64,000 nt of DNA. Source: Chlorophyllum brunneum. Its lineage: Eukaryota; Basidiomycota; Agaricomycetes; Agaricales; Agaricaceae. Each line of letters starts with the position of its first letter. Position 1 is the first letter of the stretch. Positions 38,455-50,212 of the stretch are shown one piece after another. The stretch is taken from the NCBI GenBank assembly GCA_963576785.1, contig OY756148.1:992001-1056000 (forward strand). Reading direction: 5' to 3'. The position numbers were made by a program, and so were the translations under genes. The notes beneath the pieces are model-generated. The model was not told where the DNA came from. It made no database searches and worked only from the letters and a program-made list of their open reading frames with translations.

Positions 38455-41400
38455 TCAAACCGGAGCCGACCCAAACCTCTGACGGACTTGATGACGATGT
38501 GGCGGGGGGATTGAACCGGCACGGATACAAGGGCGCTCAACCTCGGGGGGGAAGGCGAACGCGGAGGGGTTGCGGCGCAAGAAGTTGGTGAACATCTTGA
38601 CAGTATCGACGCCGAGGTGGTGGTCGAAACTCTGACACCGATATAGGATGTGCGACCTGGTTTGAACCATCTGGTTGTCGCAGTGGTGGCATGCCAAGTC
38701 CTCATTGGGGAAGAACCGTAGGCGGTACTCCCCAATCGGGGCATGGCAGAGTATGGCGCGACAAGCCCTCGCGAAGAGCTGTGGCTGGTGTCCGCATTCT
38801 CGTATCCAGGGACCGGACTTGATGTGCGACGGTAGGGCGGGGGCTCCATTCGCTCGGACCGGAAGGTGGAGGAAGGAATTCCCGCTGTAGGACTTGAACC
38901 CGAACATGGCCTGCCATGTGTGAATGGCGCGCTCGGTGGACTTTTTCCAGAGGTAGTCGATCGAGTTGGGGACCCGGTGACCACGACCTCGGTTGGGCCA
39001 GGCGACTGTTTGGATCCAGTCGTGAGTGGCCTTTTGTAACCCGTACTTGCATTTGGATGGAGTGTGGTAAAACGAGAGGCGGCGCTGGTCAGATCCATTG
39101 AACCAGGCCAGGAGTGCCTTCGAGGTGAGGATGGACTGCCGCTGGCAAGAGTGTGGCGAGCAGTCGAGCAGTAGCCGGGAGGCTATGAGGGAGTCGGTGA
39201 ACACATGGACGTGCTCAACCTGGTCGAAGCCGGCGGAAGCGAGGACCTTGGTGATAGCCAGGTACTGCGCAACCAACTCTGTGTCGGTGGAGGTGGTGCC
39301 TCCGAGCCTTTTCATGACAGACGTTCCTCCGTCCAGATGTCGAATGGTGGCCGCCGCCGTGTACTGGCTGGCGAGCGGGTTGGGATTGGGGTGGACCGAT
39401 CCGTCCGTGCCAATGGTGATGGACTTGGGGTCCGTCGCCGCGTTCGTCGTCACGTCATCCCAGAGGGTCTTCGAGAGGTGGGGTTCGTCTCGGTTGAAAC
39501 CTATGAATGATACATTAGTGGGAAACCGGTCAAGTAACCTACGTCCGGGCCAGAGAGTCTTTGAAACAGAGTTAAAAGATTCTATATAACGAGTCTCAGG
39601 GGTGGGGCGGGAAGCGTCCATCACTGCTCCAAGCGTTTTCTTCTTCTGAATCTCAGTGAAATTCTTGATATGAAGTCGGTGGGGAGAAGAGTGGTATTCC
39701 CTGACCAGTCTTGCCAGGGCATGTTCGTCGTCCAAAGTGTGTAGCCTCGACATTTGTCATTCGGCGAGCTTTCGGAGGTGGAGTTTGATAGGCATGAGCC
39801 CCGCAAGGGACTCAACGCCGCCAGAGGGGGACGTCCGGAAGGCACCGGTAATCCAGAGAGCAGCGCAACGCTGCATTTTGTTGAGAATGTCGCAGGTCCC
39901 CTTCGTCCGGGACTTGTCGTGGAACCAGAGCCGGTACCCATAGGTTGCAACGGGTACGACGCACGAGCGATAAAGGAGCCTCTTGTTGCTCGGGGATAGC
40001 CCCCTAGCCGAGTTCCCCAGCATTTTCAATGCCTTGACCGTCGAGATGGCCTTGGCGGAGTAGTACCGTACATGCTCCTTGAACGTGAGCGTCCGGTCGA
40101 AGTAGAAGCCGAGGTATTGCCAGTGCGCCTTCGGTTTGAGTGGGGTGCGACCCATGAATGGGGGGGAGCCAAGGTCGATTGTGGGGTTTGTGTCCTGCCT
40201 AGCGCGGGTGAAGTGGAAGACTTCGGACTTGCTGTGTTCGATGGCGAGACCAAACTGGCCCATGAGCCGCTCCATTTCGCGGTACATGTGCTGGAGTATC
40301 TCAACGTTGCGTTCGAGGGAGGGGGACTGGGCGACAAGTGTGCCGTCATCGACGAATGAGAGGACGTCGAAATCCCAGTGGTGGCGGTGCTCTTCCATTC
40401 GCGCCTCGAAGACATGGAGGAGGGGTGCCAAGTAGAGTGCGGAGAGGATGGGGCTAAGAGCAGAGCCCTGCCCCACTCCCACCGCAGCGTCGAATTCCGG
40501 GGAAGTCTCGTTGTTCCATCGGTAGGAGGTGCGTCTCCCTTCGAGGTAGTCCCCGAAGAAGGCGGCGATTTGGCGAGGGAACCCCTGTCGTTCGAGTATA
40601 TTGACGAGGAGCGCATGGTTAAGGGAGGGGAAGAATTGGGCGACGTCGAATGCAAGCACCGACGTTTTCTTCTTCTTCGTCCAAGCTCCCCGGATAATGT
40701 GGGTGAGAAAGAGACCCGCGTCCTCGGTGGACCGCTGGCGTATCGCTCCCAGTTGGTGGGGATGAAGAACCTTGAACTTCACCGCCTCGAATTGCAGCCG
40801 CTTGGCCAGCATCTTCTCTACGAGCTTGCCGAGGGTGTTGAGCAGGACGATCGGGCGGAACGCCTTGGGAGTGGAGTAGTCGGCTTTGTTCGGTTTGGGG
40901 ATGACGACCGACATTGACTTTTTGAAGTGTGCGGGCCAGTGACTGAGGGCCAGGCACGCATTACCGATCCGGAGGAAGAGCGCAGCGCACGCGTCCGTAG
41001 CAGCGATCTGTTTGAGGTGGGACCAGGAAATGTGGTCGGGGCCGGGGGCAGAAGAGTTCGAGGTATCCTTGAGCGCCTCCATCATCTCTAAGAGAGAGAA
41101 GTCGACCCAAGTCCTACTCTCCTCCCCAGTTGGAGGGGGAAGTTCCTGTAAAACCGCCGCGTCGACCGGTGGATCATGTGCTGCGTTGTAGTGTTCGTCG
41201 AGGGCTCTCCACAGGCTGTCTGTGGTGAGACACGGTCGCCCATTGTAACGGATGGCTTCCGTGGCCGGGAGGGCCCGATCCTTGACCCATGGCATTAAGT
41301 CCCATGGCCGTTTGTTGTCGACTGAGATCTCTTGTATCTTCCTGTCAAAGTATTCCCTCTTCACCCTCCTCGTGGTTTTACGGAAGGCGGCCCACTTGCG

Positions 41401-42504
41401 TCTGCTCTTCCGGTCCGCTCGGTGTGTTGCCAGCGCCGTGGCGCACTCTTCGTTCCACCAGGTCTTGGATCTGGCGGTGATCTTGGTCTTCTTCGCGTGG
41501 CGGTCCCAGGATCTGTGAAACAAGCCTCCGAGTTCTTCGACGGAATTCTCCAACTCGTCCGCGTCAGTCATCGGCCACTCTCTGTCAATGACTCCTTGCG
41601 TGACATCCGCGAGGAATCTGGTTTCGTTGTCCGATCCCTTAGGCATCGTCAATCTCTCTATGACGACGTCCGTACGCGGGATCGGGATGTCGATACGCAG
41701 GGGGGCGTGGTCCGAATTGTACCGGTCGCCCGCCTGGATGGTGTGGGAGGGGATGTGGGGTAACATCGCCGAGACAAAGATGAGGTCGATGACCGTATCC
41801 GGGAGATTGGGGTCCGCGGCGTATCGCGTTGGAATGGCCACGGTCGGAGTCGTCCTGACCAGATTGAGGGCTTCAGCGATCATGAGCAACCGGTCCGCAC
41901 TCGGCGGGTGTTGCGCCGTCGAAGGGTCCCATAGCTCAGATCTGATATTAATATCGCCTCCCACCAGAACGAAAGGAGGCAGGTCAAAAAGTCGCTCCTC
42001 GAGGAAGTGGAGCGCGGTGTTGCGACTGTCGTTGTAGACATTGAGCAGAAGCAGTTCTTCTCCTCTCGCGTATAAAGATACACACAGGAGGTCTCGATGG
42101 TCGATAATGTCTTGCCGGACAGATGGTCGTAGTTTGGCGAGTCTCTTGTGGGCGAAGGCCAAGACTCGAGGTATGGTGCGGTGGTTAAGGTCAACCGTAC
42201 GTCCAGGGAAACGCCGGCGTCCAACTTGGAGGACTTCTTCGGCAGGGGGGGGATAGGAGAGGAGTGTCCAGTCAGGGTGGACCGGGCCTCCTACGATTGG
42301 GACTCCGTCGTTGGAGATGGGGGAAGGGATGTTGCGGAGGTATCTCCACGGGGGTTCTTGTATGAGGAGGAGGTCGACGTCACCTCTGCGCGCGAGGACT
42401 GTCTCCATCACTCCGTACGATCTTCCAACGTTGTGCGAGCAGACCTTCAACTCCCTCAGTAGCGAGCGAGGAGGTCCGTCGTTTGCGCCGGGTGTGTAAC
42501 TCAT
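38455..42504 (-). pseudogene. LINE-C ORF2: endonuclease, RT, RNase H; one UGA
   Basis: 1,349 codons in one frame, broken only by TGA 39757-39759 (L-A-E-UGA-Q-M-S); the aligned codon in the copy at 51342 is CAA, so CGA is likely ancestral. Domains: endonuclease (KVCSHNVG, LLIQEPPWRYL, GGDINIRSELWDP, NSDHAPL), RT (AFRPIVLLNTLGKLVEK, FDVAQFFPSLNH near 621, GVGQGSALSPIL, SFVDDGTLV near 720, an FVDD variant of YVDD), RNase H (GTDGSVHPNPN, TDTELVAQYLAI, FTDSLIASRLLLD), zinc motif CHHCDNQMVQTRSHILYRC. The ATG overlaps the ORF1 stop. Confidence 0.93.
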
Positions 42505-44618
42505 TTGGGGGGGTTGGTCTGGCTTCGACCAGCCGGGGAAGAGGAGGGAGGGGCGAGCGGGACTCCCTTGTTGGCCCTAAGCTCAAGGGCTTTGTTGGCG
42601 TGCCAGTCGTGGTCGAATCACTTCTTCCAGAACAGGCACTTGCGGTCAGTGGCGAGGTGTTCCTTGCCACAGTTGGGGCACGATGCCTTGTGAGGGCACG
42701 GTTCACCGGCGGGGGTAGCCGCAATAGGTGGGTTGGCCTTGTCGTTGCCCTTGCAACAGTTGGCGAAGGAGCGGTGATTGGCGACGGAGTGGGGGCCCTT
42801 ACAGTGCGCGCACACAAAGAGTCTTGCCCGACATCGAACTAGAGGGTGGCCCCACCTGCAGCACTTGCCGCAGAACGGGACGCCCGGGTTGGCGTTGGCC
42901 TTCCTGATGCGGTAAAGACCGCCGTAGATGTTGAGGAACTTGTCCTCGATTTTGTTGACGTTGGATCCCGCCTTGGAATCCCATATCTCGAACCACACCG
43001 TGCAGGTGTCCGAGTGTTTGGAGTTGCGTCGCACCCTCGGGGGGGACACGAGATGGATGGCATCCGAGTGGATCAACCCACGGATGCTAGTGGTGACGTC
43101 TTCGGCTGTCAGGATTTGGCCGCGAGGGGTGACGTAGGATACGTCCGTGATCTTCACAAACGACTTGGATTTCGGGAGGGAGGCTTCACCAGTGGTGGTT
43201 CCCTCAAACTTGTCTTTGAGCCAGGCCCTGACGGCGTCAAGCTCAGCCGGGGTCAAGACCTCCGAGGTGTGGACCATGAGGCCCAGCTTACCCTGCGAGG
43301 TGGCAATGACCCGGGTTTTCGATTTACCCGCGATGAGGCAGGTATTAAGAGAGTCGATGATGGTACCGAAGTTGGGGGAAATCGGACCAGTCAGGAGGGG
43401 AATGATCACCTGCTTGCGCGAAGGACCATTAAGTGTCGAGCGGATAGTGGCCGCCTTTCTGGTCGGCCTCTTGTCTGTGGGGGAGGAGGGGGAGAAGGCG
43501 GCGTCGTACATAGCCACCACCTTATCGTGTGCTAATTCCGGGAACTTGCTGGCGAGCTCCAGGAGTTTGAGGGGGTCCCGCCCGATGGTGGCAGGAGGGG
43601 GGGCTTTTGGGGCTTTTGCCCCGGCCGCGGCCGCAGCATAGGAGGACTTGGCCCGGTGGGTCGGGGCCTCGGGGGCAGGGGCAGGTTTGGGGGCTGGCGC
43701 GGCCTTGGGCGGGCCAGCAGAGGGGGTGGGGGCCGGGGCTTTCGGGGGCTCGGGCCAGGCGGCCTTGGCCCATCGTGTCCTCGGCTTCTTCCTTGAGACA
43801 GTCCGGAACTCTGCCTCAGTAATCATCTGGACGTCCTCATCAGGGACGTCATTGGTCTTGGCATCTTCGGCGATGCCCGGCGTGATAATCTGCTCGACAA
43901 CGTCCATGCGGACGTCAGCAGGTTTGCGTGCGGCGGGGGCCCGGCGCAAGGGGGAAAGGTCGGGCTGGGGGGTCTCCTCAGCGCGGACGACGATCTTGCC
44001 GAAGTTGACTCCAAGCCAACCGTGGAGGTCGTTCTTCTCCTCGTCGACGGCCACCTTAAGCCATCCCGCTTTCATCAAGGTGCCCGTTAATTCGACAAAG
44101 GCGCGCCCGAAAGCGAGCCCGTCGTCACCGCTCATGTTGAACATGCTGCAGGCCTTGACCCACTCAGAGATCTTGCTGACCTCCAGAACAGCCGCGTCGT
44201 AGAATTCCTCGGGGTTCTCCCGATCTTCATCCTCGATCGTCACTTTTGGGGCCAGTTCCTCCTCCACCTGCTCGGCCCAGTCCTTGTCCTTTCCAGCCTC
44301 GCCGGAGTAGTAGTGATCGCCCTCCTTTCTCGGGCGTTTGGAAGACCTGTGCGGGGTTTTCGCCGTGGTGCCTACAGTGGGAACCGCGGGGGGGGGTGGA
44401 GTGGTCGGGGCGGCCACAGGGGGGGCGGCGGTCGTGCCACCCAAGGGGCTGGGACCAGTAGCAGTGGTTGTCCTGGCGCGCAGGGTACCAGGGGAGGGTG
44501 GAGCCGTGGAGGGCGCGAAGAGAGAGGAGGCGGGGGCACGTGGCGAGTACCCGAAGACATCTTCCTCACTATCGGACGCAGGATCTCTGCGAGAGAGATC
44601 GGAGCGTAAGGCAGGCAT
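42501..44618 (-). pseudogene. LINE-C ORF1 (zinc-knuckle protein); one UGA
   Basis: 705 codons from ATG 44618, with TGA 42618-42620 in place of an Arg codon (W-K-K-UGA-F-D-H-D). N-terminus: acidic S-D-S-E-E-D, long Pro/Ala/Thr-rich region, then EFYDAAVLEVSKISEWV and a Pro/Ala linker. The central domain (RKQVIIPLLTGP, IIDSLNTCLIAGKSKTR, YVTPRGQILTAEDV) follows. C-terminus: CGKCCRWGHPLVRC, CAHCKGPHS...C, CPNCGKEHLATDRKC. The last codons give ATGA with ORF2. The truncated product would keep all zinc clusters. Confidence 0.9.
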
Positions 44619-44729
44619 ATTATTTATCCTAGTACTTGTACTCTCAACCGTATAATCGACTTTTTACAAATCGATGGTGGTGGTAAGAGTCAAAGAAGGG
44701 ATGTTTGTATTTTGTCTGCTTGTTCTTCT

Positions 44730-45522
44730 GGTCCCACAAAATAGTCATACCAAGAAACTCAGTTGTTTTTCCAAGGTCACAGCATTCCCATTGTTCCATG
44801 AAGTTTTTCTTCATTTGGTAATAGAAGGGGCACTTCTTGCCCATGAAGACAACATCATTGACATAGACAAGGGTGATCATAATCAAGCCAGTCTTTGGAC
44901 GGCAATTATAATATACTCCAGCATCAGATAGAGATTGCTTGAAGCCCATGGCAAGCAGTGACTTCGTCATCACATGCCACCAAGCTAAGCTGGCTTGCTT
45001 AAGGCTGTACAATGCTTTTCATAACCTCCACACTTTATTTTGTCCAAGTGTGAAGCCTTCTGGTTGTTCCATAAAGATCTCTTCATCCAGATTGCCATAT
45101 AAATAAGCAGTTTTTACATCAGCACTTTTGATTTCCCAGTCTTTGACTGCTGCTAAAGAGAACAGGAGACAAGAAGTTTCATAGCAGACAACTGGAGAGA
45201 AAAGCTCATTGTAGTTGAGACCTTCCTTCTGCAAGAAACCTTTAGCCACTAGTTAAGCATGGCAATGACCATCTGACTTAGTGTTAAAGACCCATCTATT
45301 TTTAACAATATTAATACCCTTGGCAGGGTAGTCTACTAACTTGTACATGTTGTATTTCCTGAGTGCATCGAGCTCCTCAAGGCATGCCTTAAGCCATTTG
45401 TCATACTCAGAAGATGGCAACTTGGCAAGGTCCCTAAACTGGACTGGCTGTGGTAATGGAGAAGTTGCACTGGCCTTAGAGAGGCAGTAATGGATTAACT
45501 CCATACTACCTTTGCAAATCAA
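44730..45522 (-). pseudogene. C1 reverse transcriptase, inactive
   Basis: Copia RT in pieces: W-x-F-N-T-K-x-D, AKGFLQKEGLNYNELFSPVV, SADVKTAYLYGNLDEEIFMEQPEGF, YSLKQASLAWW, and LVYVNDVVFMG. The catalytic YVDD has become YVND (GAT to AAT at a CpG), so the enzyme is dead. Stops separate the pieces (near 45019 and 45253). It continues across the LINE-C insertion into 37820-38028 (QLVGSLIYLMISS-stop-PDIAYAVVKLS). Confidence 0.85.
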
Positions 45523-46186
45523 TCAGCAAAGCTCTTCCTTACTTGGCTCAAGCATGGGTGAATCAATTTCAATGTTCTGCTTATGTGCTGGTGGGGGAGG
45601 TTGCAGCCTATCAGGCACATACTCATTCTCTCCTGGAACATAATCACCAAGACCTGGGGGGCATTAGGTTGGCTAGGGTTCCAGCATCCTAGTCTAGGCT
45701 GAGCAAAAGGCTTGTACCTTTCATAGTCCCTAAGGATATCCTTTGGGTGTCAGTAGTTACCATAGATATTTTCTTCTCTCCATGGAACCTGAAGGGTGGT
45801 TCAATCATGGAGTTTTCTCAGTGCTTCCATGTCCGGATGAGAAATAAGATCCCTTCCAGAATGGGCATAAGAGCCCAGTTGTTAGCATGTGGATTAGGTG
45901 CAGGTACAGCCTCCTCAACATCATCCTCAACCTTAACGCCTCCTGGAGGCCAAGACGGCATAGGTGGAGAGAGAGGTGGCATCAGATCCTTGTAGGATAA
46001 TCTGGGAGAAGATCCTCTAGAAGAAGAAGAAGGCAGAGGTGACAGAGTCTGCTCTCTGGGACTAGGAGTAGGAGTTTGTGGACAGGGAGGTGGCAGCAGT
46101 GGTCCAGCATGTGGCATACTTGGACTGAATAGTCTTGGAACAAATCCATCTCCAGAAGAGAAAGGATTTAATCTATCTTGATCATT

Positions 46187-47170
46187 TTAATTGCTATTAT
46201 TAGGCAGCAATTGGCCTTGTTGTTTGGACTGTGATAGACATCTGGGAAAATAGAGTTCATCGAAGATAGTGTGGGGGAAGACAAAGATAGAATTGTTCCA
46301 CTGATGGCACATAAATTTGAAGTTGCTACCATTACCTGCATAACTAATGAAGATCATTAATTCTGATTTGGGCACAAGTTTATCTTGCTGCACCTCATCA
46401 GGAAGGTATATGTAGGCCCTACAGCCAAACACTTGGAGATAAGAAACATCAGGTTTCCTTCTAAACCATGTCTCATAGGGGGTGACCCATTTCAGGTACT
46501 TCATAGGTGTCCTATTATAGACATGAGCAGCCATATCAAAAGCAAACTCCCAGTAGCTAGCTGGAAGGCATGCTTCAAGTCACATAGACTGAACCTTTTC
46601 TAGAAGTGTTCAATTAAGACATTCAGCATGCCCATTCTGTTGGTGAATGTGTGGTGCACTTGTTTTGTGAAGGATTTCGTTCTTAGCGAAGTAATCTTTG
46701 AGTTCCTGAGACATGTACTCTCCTCCATTATCAGAGCACACTCACTTGATGCATTTGCCTGTCTGGTTTGTCACCAGTTCAGCATATGCCTTGAAGGCAT
46801 GTGCAGCATCTGACTTATTGCATAAGAAGGAAATACACACAGAGGAAGAGTAGTCATTAAGGAATGTCATAACCCATTTGAACTTGTGATAGGACAAGAT
46901 GGGGAGCTCCTGAAGATCCAAATAGATTAATTCAAGGATCTCAGATGCATGAGATGTGTTCTCATGGTAGGCCTTGTTCAGCAGCTTTCCAAGTGCATAA
47001 CCAAGGCAAATCTTCTGTTCTCTTGGTAGAAGCACCGGGACAGATTCCATGTGTTTTGGCACATAACCCAGAGCCTGATCAGATGGGTGTGCAAATCTTC
47101 AATGCCAAATATTATAGGATGTAGTATTCTTATTGATTGAAGCCAAAGAGAATCAAAGATCTCCATCATG
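46187..47170 (-). pseudogene. C1 integrase, decayed
   Basis: Copia integrase: GAG-pre-integrase remnants near 47100, catalytic blocks (LDLQELPILSYHKFKWVM, the CSDNGGEYMS block near 46700-46740, HIHQQNGHAE), then NRTPMKYLKWVTPYETWF, VFGCRAYIYLP and KSELMIFISYAGNG near the end. Stops and small shifts break the frame. The tail 45523-46186 is a low-complexity Pro/Ser linker between integrase and RT, usual for copia. Confidence 0.82.
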
Positions 47171-47197
47171 CAAGATATGTGTGTTCACAAAGTAAAC

Positions 47198-47650
47198 TTA
47201 GTTCAAAGAAGTACCCTGGCAATATTGTCTGCTCAGGAATGGTTTACCACAAATGTCATGAATGATGGTCTTCCCATTTGATGTTTCTGCAATCAAACCA
47301 GTTTTATCCATGATGGATCCAGTCAAGAGAAGTCTCATATCTAACTTCGGTATGTGATATACTGGGCAAAGGTGTAGGGTCTGCCACTGAACTTTGCCAG
47401 ACTCAAGTTTTACTTCTGTCTCTAAATAGATAGTGCCATAGGATCCAATAGAAAGTGTGGATCCATCTGCAATCTGTGCTGATCCAAAAGAACCTTCGAC
47501 AATATCGACAAGATCCCTCTTGTTTGGAGTAACATTAAGGGAGGCACTGGAGTCCAAAAGCCATTCATCGCTCATTTTGTGAGGTTGCCTATTCATTGCA
47601 CATCCACATGTGCTACTACAGCTATGTGTTATTTCACACATATTCTTCAC
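47198..47650 (-). pseudogene. C1 protease region
   Basis: An open 150-residue piece: EWLLDSSASLNVTPNKRDL (aspartic protease site D-S-G changed to D-S-S), VKLESGKVQWQTLHLCPVYHIPKLDMRLLLTGS. The changed glycine suggests loss of activity. The upstream piece at 47774-48007 is acidic and lies between gag and protease. Confidence 0.78.
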
Positions 47651-47773
47651 TCTTGAGAAAAGAGGAAAAAATATAATATCTGATTTATTTAATCATGCAT
47701 GGTCATATACATAAATGGTCTGGCTATTTATCCAAAGATCTATATTGGCTGAGGTTGCACTCTGTGCACCCAG

Positions 47774-49010
47774 TCAAGAGTTTCTTTGGTCATCAGCAAT
47801 ACATATGACACTCCTGCAGTGATCTTCAGATTTGTGTGAAGAGCTAGTGAGATCTGGCTCACCTACCATTGCTTCATCTGAGTAATCCTCATCCTCAGAT
47901 CCCATTGACACTGCATCCTCCTCAATCATCTTGATGGCAGTCGGAGCTGGGATGCTCATGACCAGAGAGGTAGCTGAAGTGGTGCCAAACAAATCATCAA
48001 CCTCCATAATGGAGGTAGGCCTCAGAGGAGAGGCTGGATGGGGGAGGGAAGTGTTGTCTATGGTGTAAGCCAGTTGCCCAGCATTGTTTCTGGAGGGAGT
48101 TGGTTGCCCAGTGTCAACCTTATTTGCTCAGCCTTTGCTACTGTCTCTTGTACTGCATTGTCTCTTCTTCTTCTTACCATCCTCCTGAGGCTGCTGCTAG
48201 TGCTAGTGCTGCTGCTGAGGGTGTGACTGCTGCCCTGGGTGCTGCTGCTTCTGTGGGGGACCATGCTGCTGCTGCTGCTGCTACCCCTGATAGCAAGGGG
48301 GTAGACCTTGTGGTTTTACACTAGAGAATTTATTTACCAATTGGTTTGCCTTAAGTGTTGGCCAATGGTTCATAATAGCCCTGTGGACCAAAGCAAAGGT
48401 TACCATGGGGATCTGGGTGTTTACCATTAAGAAGGGGATGATGATGTTTCAGGCATTTGGGATGTTGGAGAGAAGAGTCATTATTTTAATGATCTCTGGG
48501 ATGGCACAATTGCCATTTGTGTCAAGCTGTTCATAAAGAACAGTGAGCTTGGCAATCAGGCCAGACAGGTCCTTATTTGAATGGAGACAGAAATGGGTCA
48601 TCTCAATATACTTAGAATAGAGTCCAGAAATGGACTCCAGGCCATATGCAGTGCACAAGTACACCCACATGCTGTTGACATCAGGGAGGTTCCCTTTAAT
48701 CATCTCAGCAGGAAGTTTACTCTTTATGATTGAGTAAACAACATAATGCATGTGGATGTATGCAGCATGTTCAATCATCTCCTGCCCTGTAAGGGAAGGG
48801 ATGACTGCATAGGTAGGGACAAGAGTATGGATCTGCAACAGTGGAGTCAGCAGAAACTCATTGCCAATTACAGAGGTGCCGTCACCAGAAACCAAGGCAA
48901 GGGTATCCTGTATCTGGTCTGCCCACTCATTATAATTGACAGTACCAGAGAGAACAGGGATTGAGGCAAGAACTATGGAGATAGGAGAAGATATTATAGT
49001 CTAAATATGG
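47774..49010 (-). pseudogene. C1 Gag region, decayed
   Basis: The best part, 48449-48895, reads LTGQEMIEHAAYIHMHYVVYSIIKSKLP, NSMWVYLCTAYGLESISGLYSKYIEMTHF and KDLSGLIAKLTVLYEQLDTNGNCAIPEIIKIM, typical of the copia gag (UBN2) fold. Below it lie a Ser-rich basic stretch (48058-48264) and an acidic stretch (47774-48007). I see no intact CCHC knuckle. Confidence 0.72.
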
Positions 49011-49223
49011 ACGTAATTAGCAATCAGATTTGTAGGTGATCAGATCTGTGCCACTGTACTGTTCAAGCTATGAACCCTTATTAGGAAGCCTTCAATAGAG
49101 CATGAAACGATCAAGTTGTGTTAGAGGGATGGGCTGGATAGACTATGCTCTACAGAACTGGTCAGATCAGCCTATCTACAATCCATTTGCAGCCAGTCAT
49201 GATACATGGGGAGCAGGCAATCT

Positions 49224-49236
49224 GGGGCCCATAACC
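49224..49236 (-). promoter_or_regulatory. C1 primer-binding site, initiator tRNA-Met half
   Basis: On the plus strand GGGGCCCATAACC abuts the LTR. GGGCCCATAACC matches the anticodon arm of eukaryotic initiator tRNA-Met, as in Drosophila copia, which primes with a cleaved half-tRNA. Confidence 0.75.
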
Positions 49237-49680
49237 TGTTGAACAGCATAGTACATGCAGTAGCAGATGGATAATCTGACTTACTGATAGTGTAAGTAAG
49301 TAAACAGTTAGTGAACTTAGTGAGTTGTTGAGAAAGTCAAGTAGAGTGAGTAGAAATCTGAGTGGATTGTCTTAAGAAATAAAGGGAATACATACTGCTT
49401 TATATACTAAATGTTCAGGTAGCAAACCCTAAGACCTATGAGTAATAATAGGCATAATTGTGTCAGTAATGATACTAAAGTCTCTTGAAATACTGCAATA
49501 TCATTAGTAGTGTCCAGTAGCATAATTGGAGCAACAGCAATCAGTCAGCTCATTAGATACATGAGAAAACAGTGCATAATGTAAGTCAGACGGTGCAGCC
49601 TCAATGATGAATAAGAGATGAATAATATACTGTGGAGCTAGTCATATGGAATACAGCTATGGTAAGCACAAATGACAACA
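49237..49680 (-). repeat. C1 5' LTR
   Basis: 444 bp with TGTTG...CAACA inverted ends, next to the PBS. Its outer end meets C2 integrase sequence (tagag...). The partner LTR is not in the window. Confidence 0.75.
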
Positions 49681-50212
49681 TAGAGTGCCTCCTTTCAATC
49701 CCAGCCTGCTCAGTGAATCTCAAAAATGCTCCAGACATGTATTCACCACCGTTATCATCCTGTAGAGCTTGAATTTTCATCCCCAGTTGATTCTCAGCCC
49801 ATGATTTGTAGACTTTGAATGCTTCAAAGGCCTCAGACTTGGCCTTGAGTGGGTAAACTGCTCGAAAATGCATAGAATCATTGATAAATGAGATCTAGAA
49901 CTTGTACCCTTGAACTATGCTGACTGGGAGTAGTCCATGGAGGTCTGTGTGTACCAGATCGAGTGGGGAGTGGTTGTAACTGAGGGAAGAGGGGAATGGG
50001 TTTGCATGCATCTTTCTTGCAAGGCATGGTTTGCAAATAGGGTCTGAAGTAGTAGTAGAGTTGAGTTTAAGGCTCTTGACTGACCATCTTCTTTACATCA
50101 GCATAATTGTGGTGAATAAAGCACCTGTGCCATAGAGAGAGGTCCAGAGGGAGGGTAGAGGTGTGGAGGGTCGTTTCAGAGTGCCTGGTGATGCCATTGA
50201 GTGATGCTGAGT
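49681..50212 (-). pseudogene. C2 integrase fragment
   Basis: From right to left: a pre-integrase block (LSLWHRCFIHHNYADVK), a zinc-type C-x2-C near 50020, a catalytic block with PLHGLL-like context, FRAVYPLKAKSEAFEAFKVYKSW and LQDDNGGEYMSGAFLRFTEQAGI. The last holds a catalytic D. One stop lies near 50080. It ends where the C1 LTR begins. Confidence 0.78.
50199..50212. repeat. Target-site duplication of the W/LINE-C chimera
   Basis: gagtgatgctgagt occurs exactly here and at 53767-53780, directly after the chimera's poly(A). It encloses W and LINE-C together. Confidence 0.92.

Larger units (their letters stand above)
38044..44714 (-). mobile_element. LINE-C, full length
   Basis: A 6.7-kb Tad-like LINE: 5' terminus CATCCCTTCTTTGACTC at 44703, short 5' UTR, ORF1, ORF2 overlapping by ATGA, 3' UTR, terminal stem-loop and a 24-nt poly(A) (T-run 38043-38066). 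Eleven extra bases (44704-44714) lie between the 5' terminus and the target duplication. Each ORF has a single TGA at an Arg-type codon and no frameshift, so it is recently dead. Its GC content is visibly higher than in the older LINE-C copies. Confidence 0.95.
37820..49680 (-). mobile_element. Ty1/copia element C1, split by LINE-C, 3' end lost
   Basis: Reading leftwards from 49680: a 444-bp LTR, PBS, gag, protease, integrase and RT, then a 6.7-kb LINE-C at 38044-44714, then the RT end and RNase H start to 37820. The other LTR and the RNase H end are missing, cut by the LINE-A join at 37819. The element entered copia C2, whose integrase begins at 49681. All coding segments are broken. Confidence 0.88.
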
